From: CAMDPA01 sp964574325
GTDB lineage: Bacteria; Pseudomonadota; Alphaproteobacteria; Rhizobiales; Hyphomicrobiaceae
Assembly: GCA_964574325.1 (NCBI GenBank)
Contig: CAZNMY010000009.1
Span: forward strand, 1 to 64,000
Reading direction: 5' to 3'
DNA: 64,000 nucleotides
A program made the position numbers and the translations under genes. The notes beneath the pieces are model-generated. The model was not told where the DNA came from. It worked only from the letters and a program-made list of their open reading frames with translations, and ran no database searches. Shown piece after piece: positions 27,901-34,544 of the stretch. Position 1 is the stretch's first letter. Each line of letters starts with the position of its first letter.

Positions 27901-30900
27901 GCCGGTTTCAGCGTGACGATGGGTCCGACGCATACGGACCTGAACGGCGTCATCGCGGTGACGGCGACGACGCTCGACGTCAACGGCGGCCTGGCGAACA
28001 GCCAGGACAACACCTTCAATCATACGGTGCGCATTCAGGCCGTTGCCGATACGCCCACCGTCAGCGTCGTCGATCCGGCAGTTGCTGTTGCCGAGGACGG
28101 AGCGAATATCGCGCTCACCATCAATGCCGGCAACAGCTCCGATACGGATAACTCCGAAACTCTGTCGGTCCGGATCACCGTGCCTTCTGACGGCCTGGGG
28201 CCGATCGGCACCATCGTGGGCACTCCGCCTGCAGGCGTGACCCTGACCCACCAGGGTGGCGGCGTCTATCTCGTCACCGCGACCGGCGCGGACAACGCCA
28301 CGCGCGAAGCAGCGCTCGACAGTTTCCTCAACGGCGGCGGCATCGCCTTCGATCCGCGCACCAACTGGGGCGGCGAGCTCTACGGCAACAACGGCATCAG
28401 GGTCGATGTCATCTCGACCGAAGGCGCCGTCGGCGTAGGCGTCGAAGTGGCAGCGAACAGCTTCGGCGGCGCGGACAACACCTCTCAGACGGAAACGGTC
28501 ACCGACTACATCGATGTCGTGGTCAGTCCGGTACCCGACGCGCCGACCGTCAAAGGAAATGCAGTCGGCGTCGAGGACACCCGCATCCCCATCCCGATGA
28601 GCGTCACGCTCGCGGACAAGGACGGCTCGGAAACCTACATTGTGACGATCACCGGGGGCGTACCTGCCGGCGCGAGAATCTATGGTGCAGGCGGCTTGGA
28701 GATTCTTCCGGTCGCTGGCGAGTATACGCTGACGCCGGCCGACGTATCGGCCCTGGCCATTCAGCCGCCCCTCCACTACTCGTCGGCGGTCCAGGGCAAT
28801 ATCACGCTCGTGACCGTGACGGCGGTGACGGACGCGTCGCCGGGCGGCTCTCTCGCCTACTACTACACCAACAACGTCGTCGTTTCGGTGACCGGCGTCG
28901 CCGACGTGCCCGGAACGCGCACAGTGACCGTCACGGCGGACGAGGACCAAGCCATCGGTCTCGGCAACGCGATCGTGACGAGCGCGGGTGGTTCGCTGAA
29001 CAATCTCCTGGTCGACACGGACACCTCAGAGCAGTTGTCGTTCGTCGTCGGCGGCTTGCCCGCGGGCGTCATTCCGACATCGGCCGTGGCCGGTGTGACC
29101 TATATCGGCAGCGGCACGTGGAGTGTTACGGCCGCGGCCATGCCGACGCTGCAATTGCCGGCTGTTCCGAACTTCTCCGGCGAGAACCCCTATTCCGGCG
29201 TGACGGTTCGCGCCGTCACACAGGAGATCGACGGCGACCAGGCGACTTCGGCGCAATGGCCCGTTACCATTGTCGTCAATCCGGTCATCAATGCCGGCAC
29301 TGTAGACGGTTTCTCGTCGTGGAATCTCGGCGCGACGGTAACCGAGGCGACCAATGAAAACGTCGCATCGACAGGCATTTCGCTCGCCAGCACCGCAACG
29401 CACGCATTCGTCGACAACGACGGATCCGAAGCCGCCGTCAGCTACACGTTCAATCTCAGCAATCTCATCGCTGATGCCGGCATCGCCGCAAGGCTCGCGA
29501 GCCTCCCCGGCGCGGGCAGCGGTCTCGACAAGCTCGTGGCCAACTATGTCTCTGGCGTGTTCACCTACAATCAGGCAGCCGGGACGATTACGGTTCTGGC
29601 GGCGAACATCACTGGTGTGGAGCTGAGCAGGCAGTTGTTCCTGGATTCCAACCGCGACTTCTCGATCCCCGTTGCGGCCCTGGTCCGCGATACCGCGATC
29701 ATCGGCGGATCCCCGGTGACGGTCGACAAGACCGAGAACGGCACGTTCAACGTCAATCTCGTCGGCACCGCTGACGTGCCGAGCGTGTTCGCAAGCTCTG
29801 CTGCAGGCAATTCGGGAACGGCCATTCCCTTGACCCTCGGCGGTGCGTCGACCGACACCGACGTCGCACTCGGCAGAACTTTGTCCGAGAGCATCTTCTA
29901 TGTGCTCCGCACGACCAATCCGGGAACGGCTCCCGTATTCGGCCTCGTCGACAGCAGCGGCAACCCGATTGGCATCGATACCGGCGGCAGCTTCGTCCTG
30001 ACGCAAGCAGAGATCGCCGACGTCCGCGTCATCACGCCGGGTGGCGTCGGCGGCACCATCAGCTTCGAACTGACGACTGTCGCGACTGAAAACGACGGCG
30101 ACAGGGCGACGAACAGCACGACCTTCGATGTCGTGGTGACGCCGCAGGCCGGCTCGGGCCCCGGCACGGCGCCACTTCCTCCCACCGTCACCGTCGGAGC
30201 AAACAGCGGTAACGAGGATGGCTCGATCACGTTGAACGTGACCGCGACTCCGGCGCCGGGAGATACGACGAACCCGCGTGTATCCGTGGTCATCAGCGGA
30301 TTGCCTTCGGGCGCCGTCGTGAACGGGGCAATTCTTCTGCCACCGGTCAATCCCGGCGATCCCCCGCGTTGGACGGCGAGCGCAACCGACGTTGCCAACG
30401 GTCTCGTCACCATCACGCCGCCGACGGATTTCTCCGGCACCATGTCGGTGACCGTCGAAGGCATCGCGCGCAACGCCAACCTGCAAACCGCTACCTCGGG
30501 GGCACAGACGGTTCCCGTCGCCGTCGATCCCGTCGCAGATGGCGTCACGATCAGCGCGACACCGGCGACCGGCGTGGAAGACACCGCGGTTGCACTCAAC
30601 ATCTCGCTCGCCGAGAAGGACAGCGACGGCAACGAGGAAATCGGCAGCTTCACCTATCTGACTCTCGGCAGCGGCGCGACGCTGGTCGGCGGCTACGCCA
30701 CGGTCGCTGGCGGAGATGCCGATGCCGTCGTCGGCGGCGTCAGCATGGTCGGTTACTACCGCGTACCCACGGCGGACGTCGGCAGCCTGCAGATGCTGCC
30801 CGCGAACAACTGGCACGGTGCTGTAACCGTGACTGTCGCAGCCTACAGCGTGGAGCCCATCGATTCGACGCCGGACGCGGACAACACCAAGGTCGATACG

Positions 30901-32640
30901 CGATCGTTCACCGTCGATGTGACGGCTGATGCCGACGCACCCACGGTTTCGGCTCCGGCCTCCTTCTCGGGAACCGAAGACACGGCGATCGCTCTGCCGG
31001 GCCTGTCGGCGGCGCTGGTCGATACGGTCACTGCCAACGGTGCGGAGGAGTTGTCGGTCACCATCTCTGGCGTGCCTCACGGAAGCAAGTTCTCTGCCGG
31101 CTCGAACAACGGCGACGGCAGTTGGACGATCCCGGTCGCGTCGCTCGCGGCGCTGACCTTCACGCCGCCGCCCAACTATTCCGGCACGGCGACGCTGACA
31201 TTGAACGGCATCGCGCTCGAACTCGCCAATGGCGACGAGGCCACGAGCTCGGACAGCTTCGATGTCGTCGTTGCGCCCAGGGCGGATTCCGTCGAGATCC
31301 TGGCGGCGAACGTGACGATCGACGCGACGGCTCGGGTCGCCCTGGCCCTCAACGTGCGGATGGCCGATACGACGGGCACGTTGCCGGGAGAGAATGCGGC
31401 AGAGCAGATCCGGATCACGTTCACGTCGGTCCCGACCGGCATCTCGCTGTCCGCTGGCGGCGGCGGAGCGATCACCAATCCGTCCGCGGGCACGTATCAG
31501 TTCGTCGGCACGCAAGAGCAGGCGAACGCCATCGTCGCTCTGGCGAGTTCGGCGGCCACTGGCGGCACCTACACGATCAGTCTGTCGGCCGTCACGATCG
31601 ACGGCGCCGACACGCTGGCAACCGCCGTCACCGACAGCTTCCGTCTGGTGGTGCCGCAAGTCGTTCTCGGCACCGGCGCTGCGGAGACGCTCAACGGCGG
31701 TTCCGGCACACAGCTCATCTATGGCTTGGCCTTGAACGACACACTGAATGGTGGCGCGGGCGATGACTACCTGGACGGTGGAACCGGCGCCGACTCCATG
31801 GTTGGCGGAACGGAGAACGACACTTACGTCGTCGACAATGCGGGCGATATCGTCGTCGAACTCGCATCCCAGGGCACAGATACGATCACAACGACGCGCA
31901 CGACCTTGAGCCTTGCCGCGATCGCCAATGTCGAAAACCTGACCTATACCGGCGCTGGCAACTTCACCGGCACGGGCAACACGCTGGCCAACACCCTTAC
32001 CGGTGGTGCAGGCAACGACACACTGAGCGGTGGCGCGGGCGATGACCGCTTGGACGGTAGAGCCGGTGCCGACTCCATGGTTGGCGGAACGGAGAACGAC
32101 ACCTACGTGGTCGACAATGTGGGCGATATCGTCGTCGAACTCGCATCCCAGGGTACGGATACGATAGAGACGACGCTCGCCAGCTATAGCCTCGCCGCGA
32201 TCGCCAATGTCGAGAACCTGACTTTCACCGGCTCGGGCAACTTCACCGGCACGGGCAACACGCTCGCCAACATTCTCGTGGGTGGTGCAGGCAACGATAC
32301 GCTGAGGGGAGGGGCGGGCAGCGACACGCTGACAGGAGGTTCCGGAGCCGACACGTATGCCTGGAGTTCGGGTGAGTTGGGAACGGGCGTCGACGCAATC
32401 GTCGGCTTCACGGCCGGAGGCGCGGGCGACAAGCTCGATATCGCGGCCTTGCTCAGCGGCTACACCGCCGGCGTATCGGCGATCTCGGATTTCGTCCGCG
32501 TCACCAACGCGGGCGCCGACACCACGGTCGAAGTCGATCCGAACGGCGGCGCGGACAGCTTCCAGACGCTGGCGACCTTGCAGGGCGTCAATGGGCTGAA
32601 CGTCAACACGCTGTTGGCGAACGGCAATCTGATCGTGTGA
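18946..32640 (+). CDS. Giant RTX adhesin with about 28 Ig/cadherin-like repeats
   Basis: A 4,564-residue type I secreted surface protein without an N-terminal signal peptide. Residues 1-300 form an Ala/Ser-rich head with a coiled start. About 28 repeats of 100-150 residues follow, each opening with variants of VxxVADxPTxxG...NED, the VCBS/cadherin-like pattern. RTX nonapeptides (GGAGDDYLDGG, GGAGNDTLSGG) lie at about 31740-32360 in two 282-base units, and bind calcium for folding after export. The last 60 residues (DTTVEVDPNGGADSF, then LLANGNLIV) match the VCA0849-type secretion signal. The start has AGGGTAAG upstream. It is followed by its own secretion genes. Likely role: adhesion or biofilm matrix. 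Confidence 0.92.
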   Translation: MSRREEVSKSAREVREAAKVGEVTPIVPERNGDDRGASAGLSLGALAAAAGLDLEADANASAKRIQVAQAGSTSTSSDTAPAPGSGDSETSDQNSNGTPGLPAIGSGLPSTGLGSSGNGATNLSPMADESTRWGRDDLKRHEMGSQGDNLSTLVGSAIGHMVGLADEEPGRRNGEKITSTDNRRFQGEVNGVGQGIDHLWLLGDVEYTRASIDDPDYEIFEQRPDKTPGFGPLSHDAMSWKLLEDNALTGRIFDAGEAVMPVVQRSISVDPASGHVTFDADGTFTFTPVKDFSGIATVVFAFTDPRTGREEKGTITITVEAVADAPSISGGAATPEDVRIATPITVTLNDTDGSEVLEKVVISNVPSGAVLDWNKALPGSLVKASDGSFVVTGSTTEIQNLLQSLAVTPPKDFHGTIILGVAATTIEANVSPSLPGYRDRETLHFDYRIAVEAVADPVTATGDTKTTDEDVAVHLSNLAATFGDLLDGSEVHTIEIRGVDADAKLRTSAGVEYPYTTASDGTHTYKLTPAQVGNVYFLPPPDESGTFSGMTIAAIATEKSNGDKEIATAPIQVTVNPVADPLDITAPTQATNEDTAVTFGDDISIVVNDPATQTVTSVVVSGFPLGTTITYTPVGGGAPVTIVSGAGGSVTFTGGTEAQIRAALATLTLTPPQHTDQNITLSIAATTQDLGGVTDTRTIPMTITVAAVADGPTISGSAAGNEDQPIALPITLARIDVDGSEKHEFVEITVPAGVTLTYPATLPNGITVVVSGNTFTFSPGASTTNAQFENFLATGLQVQAPPDSDVNFDVSVRGGTIESVLSGGEVALLRKDLTVTVPVTVRPVVDMPTVTGSSTVDEDTTVNFGANIAITQNDKADGSEAFTSIVLGAIPAAATVNYTPQGGTTVTVSTVAGISTYTISGGTEDNIRATLATFTLRPPLHSDANIPVSVSITKVDRTTTEGEAAATSTATSTHNITVAAVADGPTISGSAAGNEDQPIALPITVSRIDADGSEQYDFAEITVPTGVTLIYPATLPNGITVAVAGSKFTFSPGVSTTAAQFEAFLAGGLQVRAPADSDVNFDVAVKVGTIESVLSDTGLTLLRADTTVQVPVAVSPVIDAPTITGSSTVNEDGIVAPSDQTVTAGVNFGANINITAPDSSDGSEAITRITVSGLPIGSVVTYTPIGGSSTTFTVAAGTTSLTLGGGGETEAQIRTALSTLTLVPPAHSDADIPLTITVIKSDATTTEAEGPATQTFTATHLITVAAIADVPTLTGSGAGLEDQNIPVSITVGHPDNADGTEKIKNVVISGVPAGFTLSESSPGLGVLTANGGGTYTVTGPDDAAINGVLANLSLVFAPGGARQHLDTDFSLSVTATTIESAPSETGVGQVAQLETSQTFSVPVTVTAVVDGVTKSGASVIVEDVAKTIGTDIQWTKIDADGSEHVTSVVISAIPAGAVVTYTDLLGAVQTFTSTGVETITLTGPHSAATETAIRAALDTLAVTAPANTDTNFTLNVVITTTDNDASATTQSFTQTVVVQAVADAPTVAADAITLNEDTTATLAIRPDRSIDNDNSETLSVRITVPSDGTGVVGTLSAGAAAGITFTNVGGGVYTVAASGATPALREATLDAFLNGGVTFTPRPQWSGVLTGTNGIKVEAISTEAATLYGNTTPSPDDELAPNNNATAGTSGDLDTKIEIATTYIDVTVAAINDTPVLANASSIYQENTNSSAIADPDLVIPLGTRLGLSIADTDGSQGLSMTLTGLPTNAQALAFGTSLAGVTTSVDIPTGTVTISGTNANNVLTVLASLSITLADDRDQNFTVAINGTSTDTNGVTPVNTAFSLSHQVTVQAVADTPTVDVGATTKAAVDEDSGFVTYPVTTALNDTDGSETYQSVLVQFSTPGTGAAPVFQFGTTTGVTFVNAAGQVTLTGSAADINAAMLSLQVRPGAHNDADITVTVTAIAVESNPAEANSTGPGNAGTEISVPTAQTVASFVIPVAAIADVPTLTGSGSGLEDQNIPVSITVGHPDNADGTEKIKNVVISGVPAGFTLSESSPGLGVLTANGGGTYTVTGPDDAAINGVLANLSLVFAPGGARQHLDTDFSLSVTATTIESAPSETGVGQVAQLETSQTFSVPVTVTAVVDGVTKSGASVIVEDVAKTIGTDIQWTKIDADGSEHVTSVVISAIPAGAVVTYTDLLGAVQTFTSTGVETITLTGPHSAATETAIRAALDTLAVTAPANTDTNFTLNVVITTTDNDASATTQSFTQTVVVQAVADAPTVAADAITLNEDTTATLAIRPDRSIDNDNSETLSVRITVPSDGTGVVGTLSAGAAAGITFTNVGGGVYTVAASGATPALREATLDAFLNGGVTFTPRPQWSGVLTGTNGIKVEAISTEAATLYGNTTPSPDDELAPNNNATAGTSGDLDTKIEIATTYIDVTVAAINDTPVLANASSIYQENTNSSAIADPDLVIPLGTRLGLSIADTDGSQGLSMTLTGLPTNAQALAFGTSLAGVTTSVDIPTGTVTISGTNANNVLTVLASLSITLADDRDQNFTVAINGTSTDTNGVTPVNTAFSLSHQVTVQAVADTPTVDVGATTKAAVDEDSGFVTYPVTTALNDTDGSETYQSVLVQFSTPGTGAAPVFQFGTTTGVTFVNAAGQVTLTGSAADINAAMLSLQVRPGADNGEDITVTVTSIAVESNPAEANSTGPGVAGTEISVPTATTVASFVIPVNPVPETPSIVVPASANGAEDTTFALGAITVSAGSVDPDGSEQLYIEIDTASYPSGTTFLNGATVVGTEVTAGWLRIPQSALATLNISPPSNYSGTINLSVRGVIVDTSTSGTITSVTAASPIAVTVTPDADGITPPTLSNGVEDNGAVAFGADLANATTGIRVVDNTSGTGNNSATETISKVVLDFPADTATQTYTVTAGAGVGSASVVFDAGLRTYTITSSLLSYTAADGSVSQADRAQAEADIRATLAGFSVTMGPTHTDLNGVIAVTATTLDVNGGLANSQDNTFNHTVRIQAVADTPTVSVVDPAVAVAEDGANIALTINAGNSSDTDNSETLSVRITVPSDGLGPIGTIVGTPPAGVTLTHQGGGVYLVTATGADNATREAALDSFLNGGGIAFDPRTNWGGELYGNNGIRVDVISTEGAVGVGVEVAANSFGGADNTSQTETVTDYIDVVVSPVPDAPTVKGNAVGVEDTRIPIPMSVTLADKDGSETYIVTITGGVPAGARIYGAGGLEILPVAGEYTLTPADVSALAIQPPLHYSSAVQGNITLVTVTAVTDASPGGSLAYYYTNNVVVSVTGVADVPGTRTVTVTADEDQAIGLGNAIVTSAGGSLNNLLVDTDTSEQLSFVVGGLPAGVIPTSAVAGVTYIGSGTWSVTAAAMPTLQLPAVPNFSGENPYSGVTVRAVTQEIDGDQATSAQWPVTIVVNPVINAGTVDGFSSWNLGATVTEATNENVASTGISLASTATHAFVDNDGSEAAVSYTFNLSNLIADAGIAARLASLPGAGSGLDKLVANYVSGVFTYNQAAGTITVLAANITGVELSRQLFLDSNRDFSIPVAALVRDTAIIGGSPVTVDKTENGTFNVNLVGTADVPSVFASSAAGNSGTAIPLTLGGASTDTDVALGRTLSESIFYVLRTTNPGTAPVFGLVDSSGNPIGIDTGGSFVLTQAEIADVRVITPGGVGGTISFELTTVATENDGDRATNSTTFDVVVTPQAGSGPGTAPLPPTVTVGANSGNEDGSITLNVTATPAPGDTTNPRVSVVISGLPSGAVVNGAILLPPVNPGDPPRWTASATDVANGLVTITPPTDFSGTMSVTVEGIARNANLQTATSGAQTVPVAVDPVADGVTISATPATGVEDTAVALNISLAEKDSDGNEEIGSFTYLTLGSGATLVGGYATVAGGDADAVVGGVSMVGYYRVPTADVGSLQMLPANNWHGAVTVTVAAYSVEPIDSTPDADNTKVDTRSFTVDVTADADAPTVSAPASFSGTEDTAIALPGLSAALVDTVTANGAEELSVTISGVPHGSKFSAGSNNGDGSWTIPVASLAALTFTPPPNYSGTATLTLNGIALELANGDEATSSDSFDVVVAPRADSVEILAANVTIDATARVALALNVRMADTTGTLPGENAAEQIRITFTSVPTGISLSAGGGGAITNPSAGTYQFVGTQEQANAIVALASSAATGGTYTISLSAVTIDGADTLATAVTDSFRLVVPQVVLGTGAAETLNGGSGTQLIYGLALNDTLNGGAGDDYLDGGTGADSMVGGTENDTYVVDNAGDIVVELASQGTDTITTTRTTLSLAAIANVENLTYTGAGNFTGTGNTLANTLTGGAGNDTLSGGAGDDRLDGRAGADSMVGGTENDTYVVDNVGDIVVELASQGTDTIETTLASYSLAAIANVENLTFTGSGNFTGTGNTLANILVGGAGNDTLRGGAGSDTLTGGSGADTYAWSSGELGTGVDAIVGFTAGGAGDKLDIAALLSGYTAGVSAISDFVRVTNAGADTTVEVDPNGGADSFQTLATLQGVNGLNVNTLLANGNLIV
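22798..26891. repeat. 2,208-base tandem segmental duplication inside the adhesin gene
   Basis: The segment from about 22743 to 24840 recurs at about 24951 to 27048, shifted by 2,208 bases (736 codons, in frame). By eye the DNA is identical over 22798-24683 and 25006-26891 (1,886 bases), including synonymous positions. Differences appear only at the edges, for example CCAATTCGG versus CCAGTTCGG. Each unit spans five adhesin repeats. The identity indicates a recent duplication or ongoing gene conversion. Confidence 0.92.
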
Positions 32641-33041
32641 GCACGATGCTATTGCCATCGGGCGGGACGATCCGGACGATCATCCCGCCATCTGCAGAAG
32701 CGAATCGCTGTGGCGGAAGAGAACCCCTAGATGAGGCCTGTCTGGGCCTGTTCATTGCGCGGAACGTCCGCTCATTTGGTGCGCACACGAAGAAACAGTT
32801 AGTCAGCCAATCAGAATAAACAACCATGGATTGTGGAGTGTCGGCTGTGCCGGGTGAAACCGCAGGGGACGCACAATCTTAAATTGAATTTCTGACGTGC
32901 AAAAATTCGGAGAGGAAAACTCGATCCCGATGGCATTCGGATGTTGCCTATCGGTCATTGGTCTTTGTGCCGCGAATCACTTACCGACGGGTAACTAAAT
33001 GTCGAATGAGTTGTGCTTGGCGTCTCAGAGAACTGCGCTCC
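32641..33041. other. Intergenic region between adhesin and secretion genes
   Basis: This 401-base gap holds a strong hairpin directly after the adhesin stop codon (32661-32689) and then an AT-rich stretch (about 32790-32900) that could carry a separate promoter for the secretion genes. No coding gene was recognised. Confidence 0.5.
32661..32689 (+). terminator. Interrupted hairpin after the adhesin stop codon
   Basis: GGCGGGA (32661-32667) pairs with TCCCGCC (32683-32689). Inside, after a C/A mismatch, GATC (32669-32672) pairs with GATC (32678-32681) around a CGGAC loop. It starts 21 bases after the stop codon. No T-run follows, so partial read-through into the secretion genes, or 3'-end protection of the very long adhesin mRNA, are both possible. 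Confidence 0.6.
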
Positions 33042-34502
33042 ATGCACAACCATGCATTCACCCGATCGACTGCGATGCGTGTCGGCTCGGCGGCAGCCGC
33101 GATTCTTGCGGGCATCAACCTCTGCGCCTCTCCAGCGGCGTCTGAAACGCTTCAGGACGTGGTCCAGCGGGCGCTGGCGACCAATCCCGAGCTCGGCGCG
33201 ATCCGCTTCAATCGGCGCGCGATCGATCACGAATTGACCGCCGCGCGGGGGCTCGAGCTTCCGACCATCGATGTGCGCGCCGAGACGGGACGCGTGAAGG
33301 ACTACAATCGCTCGCCCACCGGCGTCACGACGGGCGGTGAACGCCACTGGAGCCGGGAGAACCAGATCGTCGCGTCGCAGCGACTGTTCGACGGCTTCGA
33401 GGCGCGGCATGAAATCGCCCGGCAGAAGAATCGCGTCGAGAGCGCCCGTTGGCGCGTGATGGACACGGCGAACTCGATCGCGCTGCGAGCCGTGCAGGCG
33501 TATCTGGAGCTTGGTCGTGCACATTCGGTGCTGGCGACCGCGCGCGGCAATCTGAGTTCTCATCGGGCGCTGCTGTCGCGTGTGTCCGGCAGAGTCGCCG
33601 GTGGTCGCGGTTCCTCATCGGACGAAAGCGAGGCACAGGCGCGCACTGCTCAGGCGGCGGCGCTCGTTGCCGAAGCCGAAGGGCGCTTGCGCGATGCCGA
33701 TGCGCTGTTCCGCTCGGTCGTCGGTCGTGCTCCGGGGAAACTGTCGGCGGCGTCACTGCCGTCGGTGGCGCGTCCGGCGAGCGTGGAGGCGGCTGTCGCC
33801 GAGGCGATCGAGTTCGCGCCGTCGGTGTTGGCCACTCAGCATGATGCGACCGCGGCTCAGGCGGCGGTCGGAGGCGCGTATTCCCGCTTTCTGCCGCGCG
33901 TCAATCTCGAGCTCTCGGCCCATCGCGGCTTCGCCGTCAGCAACGATGGCGATCGCGAGGTCGACTCGCGCGCCATGCTCGTCGTGCGCTGGAATCTCCT
34001 CAACGGCGGCATCGACAAGGCCCGCATCTGGGAGGCGACGGCGCGCTCGCTGGAGGCCAGGGAAATATCGGCCAACACACGGCGGATCATCGAACGCGAA
34101 ACGCGCGTGTCCTGGAACGCGATCGTGACGGCGAACTCCCGGGTTCCTCTGCTCCGCCGCCAAGTCCAGCAGACCCGGTCCACGCGCTCCGCCTACAATC
34201 AGCAATTCGATGCGGGTTCGCGCCGGCTGCTCGATCTGCTGAACGTGCAATCGGAGCTGTTCGTCGCCGAGGCTTCGTTGCGCACCGAGGAGTTCATCCG
34301 CGTCTACAACAGCTATCGGCTGTTGGCCGCCATGGGGCGTCTCGTTCCGGCATTGGGCCTGGAGCCGCCGCCGGAAGCAGTCGTCGGACACGCACCGACT
34401 TTGATCGACGGCTGGCGCGACGGCCTTCGATCGCCGAGCGGCAATCTCGGCTACCACATGTACAGCCGGACGCGAGCCGACGAGGCGCCCGTCGAGAAGT
34501 AG
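33042..34502 (+). CDS. TolC/LapE-type outer-membrane factor of type I secretion
   Basis: About 486 residues. A signal peptide (AAAAILAGINLCASPAASA, cut before ETLQD) precedes two outer-membrane-efflux repeats. Each has the long-helix pattern of the TolC tunnel, with ETLQDVVQRALATNPELGAIRF opening the first repeat and LFDGFEARHEIARQ and LLNGGIDKARIWEA marking the loops. It should form the outer-membrane channel for the adhesin. ATG at 33042 is chosen; 33075 and 33006 are alternatives, and all keep the signal peptide. It is 42 bases upstream of the ABC transporter gene. Confidence 0.9.
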   Translation: MHNHAFTRSTAMRVGSAAAAILAGINLCASPAASETLQDVVQRALATNPELGAIRFNRRAIDHELTAARGLELPTIDVRAETGRVKDYNRSPTGVTTGGERHWSRENQIVASQRLFDGFEARHEIARQKNRVESARWRVMDTANSIALRAVQAYLELGRAHSVLATARGNLSSHRALLSRVSGRVAGGRGSSSDESEAQARTAQAAALVAEAEGRLRDADALFRSVVGRAPGKLSAASLPSVARPASVEAAVAEAIEFAPSVLATQHDATAAQAAVGGAYSRFLPRVNLELSAHRGFAVSNDGDREVDSRAMLVVRWNLLNGGIDKARIWEATARSLEAREISANTRRIIERETRVSWNAIVTANSRVPLLRRQVQQTRSTRSAYNQQFDAGSRRLLDLLNVQSELFVAEASLRTEEFIRVYNSYRLLAAMGRLVPALGLEPPPEAVVGHAPTLIDGWRDGLRSPSGNLGYHMYSRTRADEAPVEK

Positions 34503-34544
34503 GCGATCTTAGGCTCAGAAAGACCGGGAGATTGTGAGCGCATC

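Noticed and set aside
19747..28950. Other long minus-strand frames inside the adhesin gene, some occurring twice
   Set aside because: The doubled ones simply follow the 2.2 kb DNA duplication; none has recognisable protein features or a ribosome binding site.
29026..32658. 1,210-codon open frame on the minus strand of the adhesin gene
   Set aside because: It mirrors the repeat structure of the adhesin; composition is Arg/Asp/Gly-rich without domains, as expected from GC-rich codon bias on the opposite strand.
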